Assembly (NCBI RefSeq): GCF_024139115.2
Contig: NW_026942946.1
Location: 698,294-762,293, forward strand
DNA length: 64,000 nucleotides
Direction: 5' to 3'
From: Armigeres subalbatus
Lineage: Eukaryota > Arthropoda > Insecta > Diptera > Culicidae
The notes under the pieces were generated by a model. That model was not told the origin of the DNA. It worked only from the letters and a program-made list of their open reading frames with translations, and did no database searches. The first letter of the stretch is position 1. Every line of letters begins with the position of its first letter. Below are positions 59,570-64,000 of this stretch, piece after piece. The position numbers and the translations under genes were made by a program.

Positions 59570-61130
59570 CCAGCCTTTCTTGAAGAACGGAAATCCGTAG
59601 CCCTGCCACTGCAAGTCACTTCACCAAACGAAATATACTCGCTACGGTCGACACTATTTTCTCTCGTTCGACTGGTGGCTTTATTACGTCGTTTCCGTCA
59701 CAACTCGCATAGAACGCACCGAACTTCCGCAGGAAACACGGCTATATTAGCACGCAAGAATACGATGATGCTCTAATGCAACTGGTTCACCTCTCCCAAG
59801 AAGAATGCTTTCCCCAGGAGATTGCAAGTCTGTCTCGGGAGGATCAGGTGAAATACTCCTCTGGAATATCATCACTCCACCCCATACTACGAGATGGTGT
59901 ACTCCGTATTGGCGGCCGGCTCCGGAATGCAACTGTTTCGCAAAATCGAATGCATCAATTAATCAATGATCCAAGTCATCCTCTCGCCACGTTGGTAAAC
60001 CGCCATTACCACGAGAAATTGCTTCACTCCAGACAACAAGTCGTCATCGCAAGCGCCAGAGAAAGATTCTGGATACCCAACATCCGAAACCTGGTGCGTA
60101 AAGTTCTCCACGAATGTGTCATCTGCTTCCGCGTCAGATCAAGTTGTTTGGAACAACTGATGGCCGAACTGCCACCAGAAAGGGTAGCACCGGCACCGCC
60201 ATTCCTGAAGGTCGGTGTGGATTACTGCAGTCCGTTTCTGGTTTCCCTACCCCCATCGCCGAAGTACTCCAGTTAAATGCTTCGATGCGTCGTCTGCCTT
60301 ATGTAACGAAGGCAGTTCATGTAGAACTAGTCTCCGTTCTCACAACGGAGGCGTTTTTTAGCAGCACTAAAACGTTTCACCGCCCGGCGAGGACGACCGG
60401 TCCTCATAATGTGTGACAATGGCATGAATTTCGTTGGAATAAGCAGGAACTTCGACAGCTGTTGAACTTGTTTGAGCAGCAGCAATTCCAGAACGCCGTA
60501 GCTTGCAACGCCGCGAATGAAGAGGATTGCATTCAAGTTCATCCCAGCAAGCTCGCTGAACTTTGGCGGTCTGTGGGAAGCCGCCGTGAAGTGTTTCAAG
60601 AACGTTTTCAAGAAGGTCATCGGAGCTCGAACGCTGTTATACGACGAAATGCAAACCGTGCTCACGCAGATTGAAGCTGTTTTGAACTCCAGACCCTCAC
60701 TCCGCTCAGTAACAGTCCTGGAGATTTCAGAAGCGCTCACACTTGGGCATTTTCTGATACAGCGTCCACTAACTGCCATCGCTGAACCCGATCTGGACAA
60801 TTTTCCAACCAACCGTCTCTCAGTCTGGCAAAGGGCGCAGGACTTTTCCCAGAAGTTGTGGAAAACGTGGACCACATTGTACCTTTCTGACCTGCACAAC
60901 CGCACAAAGTGGACACGCCAACGTGACAACATTTCCGTCGGCACTATAGTGCTGCTAATGGACGAGCGGCTTCCGACGCTGAAATGGAATTCATGTCATG
61001 TGACTGCCATTTTCCGTGGCTCAGACGAGAAAATCCGTGTAGTAGACGTGCGCACTACGAATGGGGTCTTCCGAAGAGCAATCTCGAAGATTTGCGTACT
61101 CCCTATGCGGGACAACGCAAACCTCAACCA
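59570..61130 (+). pseudogene. BEL/Pao integrase
   Basis: The zinc-binding part is seen in GDGVLRIGG-like HPILRDGVLRIGGRLRNATV, then VNRHYHEKLLHSRQQVVIAS and LHECVICFRVRS (HHCC). The catalytic core follows: PFLKVGVDYCSPFLVS with the first Asp, AVHVELVSVLTTEAF, a broken stretch with MCDNGMNF-like second Asp near 60413, and SSLNFGGLWEAAVKCFKNVF with the Glu. The C-terminal part has LNSRPSLRSV, KLWKTWTTLYLSDLHNRTKW and TVGTIVLL-like SVGTIVLLMDERLPTLKW, typical of Pao. Frameshifts near 60250 and 60510. Confidence 0.8.
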
Positions 61131-61260
61131 GCGAAGAGGCATAACTCGCTCTCCACCGGTGGTGCTTCGGCACCCGCGGAGGTCCTTGTGGCCTCTGCAC
61201 TCCAGTAAGTTTGTTTTTTATCAGTATTTCAAAAAGTTATCGGAATGTTTATACCCATAG

Positions 61261-63177
61261 CAGCTGTTCTACCGGTCCCGGGTCCCACAGGACAGTCGAT
61301 CGTTCGGAGCCAACCCCATCAGTCCAAGACTCTTTCCATGAACCCCCAGTCAGAGGTACAAACGCATGTTGGTGATGGTAGTTGTGAGCGTCCTCAAAAG
61401 TCCTGTCCATCGAACTCTAGTTAGAGTAATCCGTTTGAGTCGGCCCTGGCTCTATTTTGATGCATGGCTAATTTGTCACATTTCGCAGAGGTATATCCTG
61501 ACATCATTCACTGGTCCAGAAGCTGCAGTCTTAATCGAAGTTTGGCCAACTCATCGACAATTCTGTGGCAACCGGATCAGCTCCATGGCGCGGTATGAGC
61601 TCACCGCAACCGTCGGGATTCGACTTTGGTAACGTGATAACGATGTGGTTAATTTTAAACCCTTCCCAACCGTTGGACATCGTCACCGCCGCTGCTGGTA
61701 GCGTCCGCGGAGGCCACGAGGGCCTCCGCTCCAAACAAGTTGTTGTATTGTACATAAATCCAAGTGAAAAAGCACCCTCTCATTTTCAGCAACGTTTGAT
61801 GCCTATCCGTCGTCGTCGAGAACGACCGCCAGACAACCAAGAGGACTTCCCACCAGCGATCGAGGCCAAATGAATCGACCGCACCCCCGAAGAAACACTA
61901 CCGTCATCCGTTTCACCGTCAGCAATCAAGTCGCAGATGTACCACAAGCAAGAACCATCGTGCCAAAGACTATTACCTCCAGCCGTTTTGTGGACGGCAT
62001 TCCAGAAGCAGCAGCGAATCATCCTGAAATACAGTCCAGCATTCGAAGAGCAATGCATCCACCGTAGTTTAACCGATCATCCTTCAACGTGCCATTCATC
62101 GAAGAGCACCATCGCCACCATTGAGAGACAACGGTATCAATGGTCAACAACCGTCATGGAAGTACAAACTGAAAAATAAGTGTGAAAATTTGAAATTTTA
62201 AGCAATGAACTGTCAAATTGCACTGTCGGGTCGCGTCGAATCGCTGAATTTTAGCACATCTATTGCCTACGTATTGTACGTGCATCAAGTCGATGAAGAG
62301 GCTACTGTCCAACGCAGTACATAAGTGAAGTCGGTTCATAATTGTATTTGGGCTTTGGAGTTTAATGAACGCTATACGCTTCAATCACACAAAACTTTAT
62401 GACTCTGGGACAGGTAGGCGCCAAGTGGAAGGATGTGTGGTACGTGAACTTCTTTTGAACCGTTGACTTCGATGAACTGTACTTGCTAGGAGAAACACTT
62501 CAGTGAACGATGGCAACTTTTGAGAAAAAGACAAAAGAATTTAGACTGACACTCCTTTGTGTGGTATTGTTATGATGGTTATGATACACCTCATAGATTG
62601 GACACTAAGGATACTCAGGTTTTAATTTTTCTTACACCTTTATCCAGATTGCTATCAGAAATCAGAGGACTATTATATCCACAATAGTCGTCGATTTTAG
62701 TCCAAAACAAAAATGGCAAAAGCATGAGGAATTATCGTAACTTAAGAAAGGTAGAACATGTTGTTTACTTTCTAAACGAGAGGTACCCTCAAAAGTACAA
62801 CAGAGTTGGATATTGGAGAAGGTGTTCGTTAGGTTCAGATTTGCCAATAGCTCATTGTCGTTGACCGTGGTAGATCTAACCTCGCAATACACTTTGTACA
62901 GTGTTACGGGAGGGTGCCAAGGCTCGAAGCAGATCCGGCACAGAAAGTGGCTTCTGAGGATTGCGGCATTGCATGGAATCCAAGTGGCAAGTGGCGTCTC
63001 ATGTTCCTGTTAATGGACGATGGCTTGGATTTTCCAGATGAATTTTGCTGCCTTCGTTATAAGAGACACCAGGGTACGAACCCAGTGATGAAGATAAGCT
63101 CAGCTCCTCCTCCGTATCATGTTTTTGGTTGACAAATACTCCTTTTATCCCTTCCGCGTGAGCAAATCCACGCATTG
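61261..63177. other. Unassigned DNA downstream of the BEL element
   Basis: An open frame at 61565-61873 (102 residues, proline/arginine-rich at its end) and one at 61870-62067 show no known domain. They may be part of the BEL 3' region or chance. No 3' LTR was recognised. Otherwise nothing identifiable. Confidence 0.35.
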
Positions 63178-63375
63178 TTTGGCCGAACAGACCATTAGGC
63201 CGAAAGTCATTTGGCCGAAAGGGTCATATAGCCGTCATTTGAGTCATTTGACTGAATAGAACTTTGGCCGTAGGAAAGGATCGTTTTGCCAAAACCCATT
63301 CGAACTCCGAAGTCGAATGCCACTAGGCTGAACAAACCGTTAAGCCGAAACCCATCCGGCCGAAAGTCATTAAAC
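63178..63375 (+). repeat. CATTTGGCCGAAAG-type module repeats
   Basis: Degenerate units such as CATTAGGCCGAAAGTCATTT and CCATCCGGCCGAAAGTCATT, about ten in all. Same module family as 1404-1500. Confidence 0.7.
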
Positions 63376-64000
63376 CGAACGTGTCACGTGTCGTGAATAC
63401 TGAAATTTGAATTTGTTCACAAGACTTGCTAACAAAATTTATCATTCAAAATAGCACACACCCTTAATGGGATAGTCAATATTTTTCCGGGAATCGCTGT
63501 TTTGCGGCAGAAGCACATGTTACCAATATAAAAATTAAATTCATCCACATGTGGAGTGAACCAAGAATTGTGAACCCCAATAAAACGATCCTTGCTTTTA
63601 ATATCGGCACCATACTACTATTCCGTGGTGGGGGAGGAAGGAAGGCACGGGACTGTTGAGTAGTCAACCTGGGTTTAAACGCGAATCTGAACACTTCCAC
63701 TCAACGGGTTTGATGAAAAACATCAAACCTGTTCAACCTTTGGTAAGTTAATTGAATTTAACTGAATTGATCAATTCTCATGTCAAAATCCAAGCATTAC
63801 ATCCCTTTTGCAGTAACCCTTTACCACAAGCGATATAAAAATTCCTCTTTATGTATGTTTCGAATATTTATGGTCATACTGAAACTATGAAAATTTTAAT
63901 AGAACAACTTTTATAAATCTTGTTCCAGTAAAAAAAAAGCTATATCCTGGTTCACTTATTGTTAAAATGAAATAATTAGCTCAACTGAATTCAATTATCT
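63376..64000. other. Unassigned DNA at the right end
   Basis: AT-rich with no gene. A short hairpin, GGTTTGATG and CATCAAACC separated by AAAAA, lies at about 63705-63729. Confidence 0.35.

Larger units (their letters stand above)
54041..61260 (+). mobile_element. BEL/Pao LTR retrotransposon, inactive, no 3' LTR found
   Basis: A 5' LTR-like region, gag, protease, reverse transcriptase, RNase H and integrase follow in order on plus. The order and the motifs (DUF1759-type gag, two zinc knuckles, YVDD, Pao-type RNase H, H2C2 integrase) identify a BEL/Pao element. Several frameshifts and stops break it. An RTE-like fragment is inserted at 58087-58577 and a MITE lies in the LTR. No second LTR was found up to 64000, so the 3' end is lost or too diverged. 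Confidence 0.85.

Noticed and set aside
61565..61873. Possible envelope-like or accessory frame of the BEL element
   Set aside because: No signal peptide, no transmembrane segment, no recognised motif.
63705..63729. Short perfect hairpin as a terminator or small RNA precursor
   Set aside because: A nine-base stem is too short to support either, and it has no flanking structure.
1..64000. Endogenous viral element from a non-retroviral RNA virus
   Set aside because: Searched by eye for polymerase, nucleoprotein or glycoprotein-like frames; all recognisable polymerase motifs belong to retrotransposons.

Overview
The window looks like gene-poor, transposon-dense DNA from a culicine mosquito, most likely Aedes. 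The main reasons are three copies of a tRNA-headed SINE ending in AAG triplets (Feilai-like), several small TA- or TTA-flanked MITEs, and nested non-LTR elements of I, R1 and RTE-like type alongside a BEL/Pao LTR element. This is an inference from sequence style; no database was searched. No host protein gene is recognised with confidence. One short conserved candidate coding exon and one weak candidate spliced transcript are listed.

Layout. 1-6815: a decayed non-LTR endonuclease ORF is split by a 6.1 kb insertion (396-6512) with CACAGC... inverted ends and a TA duplication. Its cargo includes a 1 kb purine-only GGAAGAA array, a ~152-bp satellite between inverted arms, and a degenerate GGAATTCC-type minisatellite. 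6817-8552: a clean 24-bp minisatellite that is open in all six frames. 8553-31871 is copy A of a long duplicated block and ends at a 56-base assembly gap. 31928-37060: an RTE-like fragment, a SINE and unassigned AT-rich DNA. 37070-41450: a second, longer minisatellite array. 41455-52712 is copy B of the duplicated block. 52713-54036: unassigned. 54041-61260: a broken BEL/Pao element with an RTE-like fragment nested inside. 61260-64000: unassigned DNA plus CCGAA-type repeats.

Copies A and B have the same order. Each starts beside a minisatellite array, carries the same candidate exon and the same decayed I-clade retrotransposon on the minus strand, and reaches the same CAG microsatellite. They differ by clean insertions. 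Copy A alone has a 260-bp MITE, a 5.06 kb element with long motif-iterated inverted arms (itself holding nested insertions), two Feilai-like SINEs, an RTE-like element and most of an R1-clade element. Copy B alone has a 2 kb element with 19-bp perfect inverted ends that carries a SINE and another block of the minisatellite. The pair therefore acts as a natural filled-site/empty-site comparison. It is either a real segmental duplication or two haplotypes assembled in tandem; the N gap at the end of copy A and the deletion-biased differences in early copy B make the assembly explanation serious.

The elements most likely to be undescribed are the TIR-bounded carriers of minisatellite DNA (396-6512 and 47349-49333) and the long-armed element at 17021-22077. 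Most coding regions are pseudogenes with frameshifts and stops; the least damaged are the R1-clade ORF2 (25452-28378) and the BEL gag and integrase.
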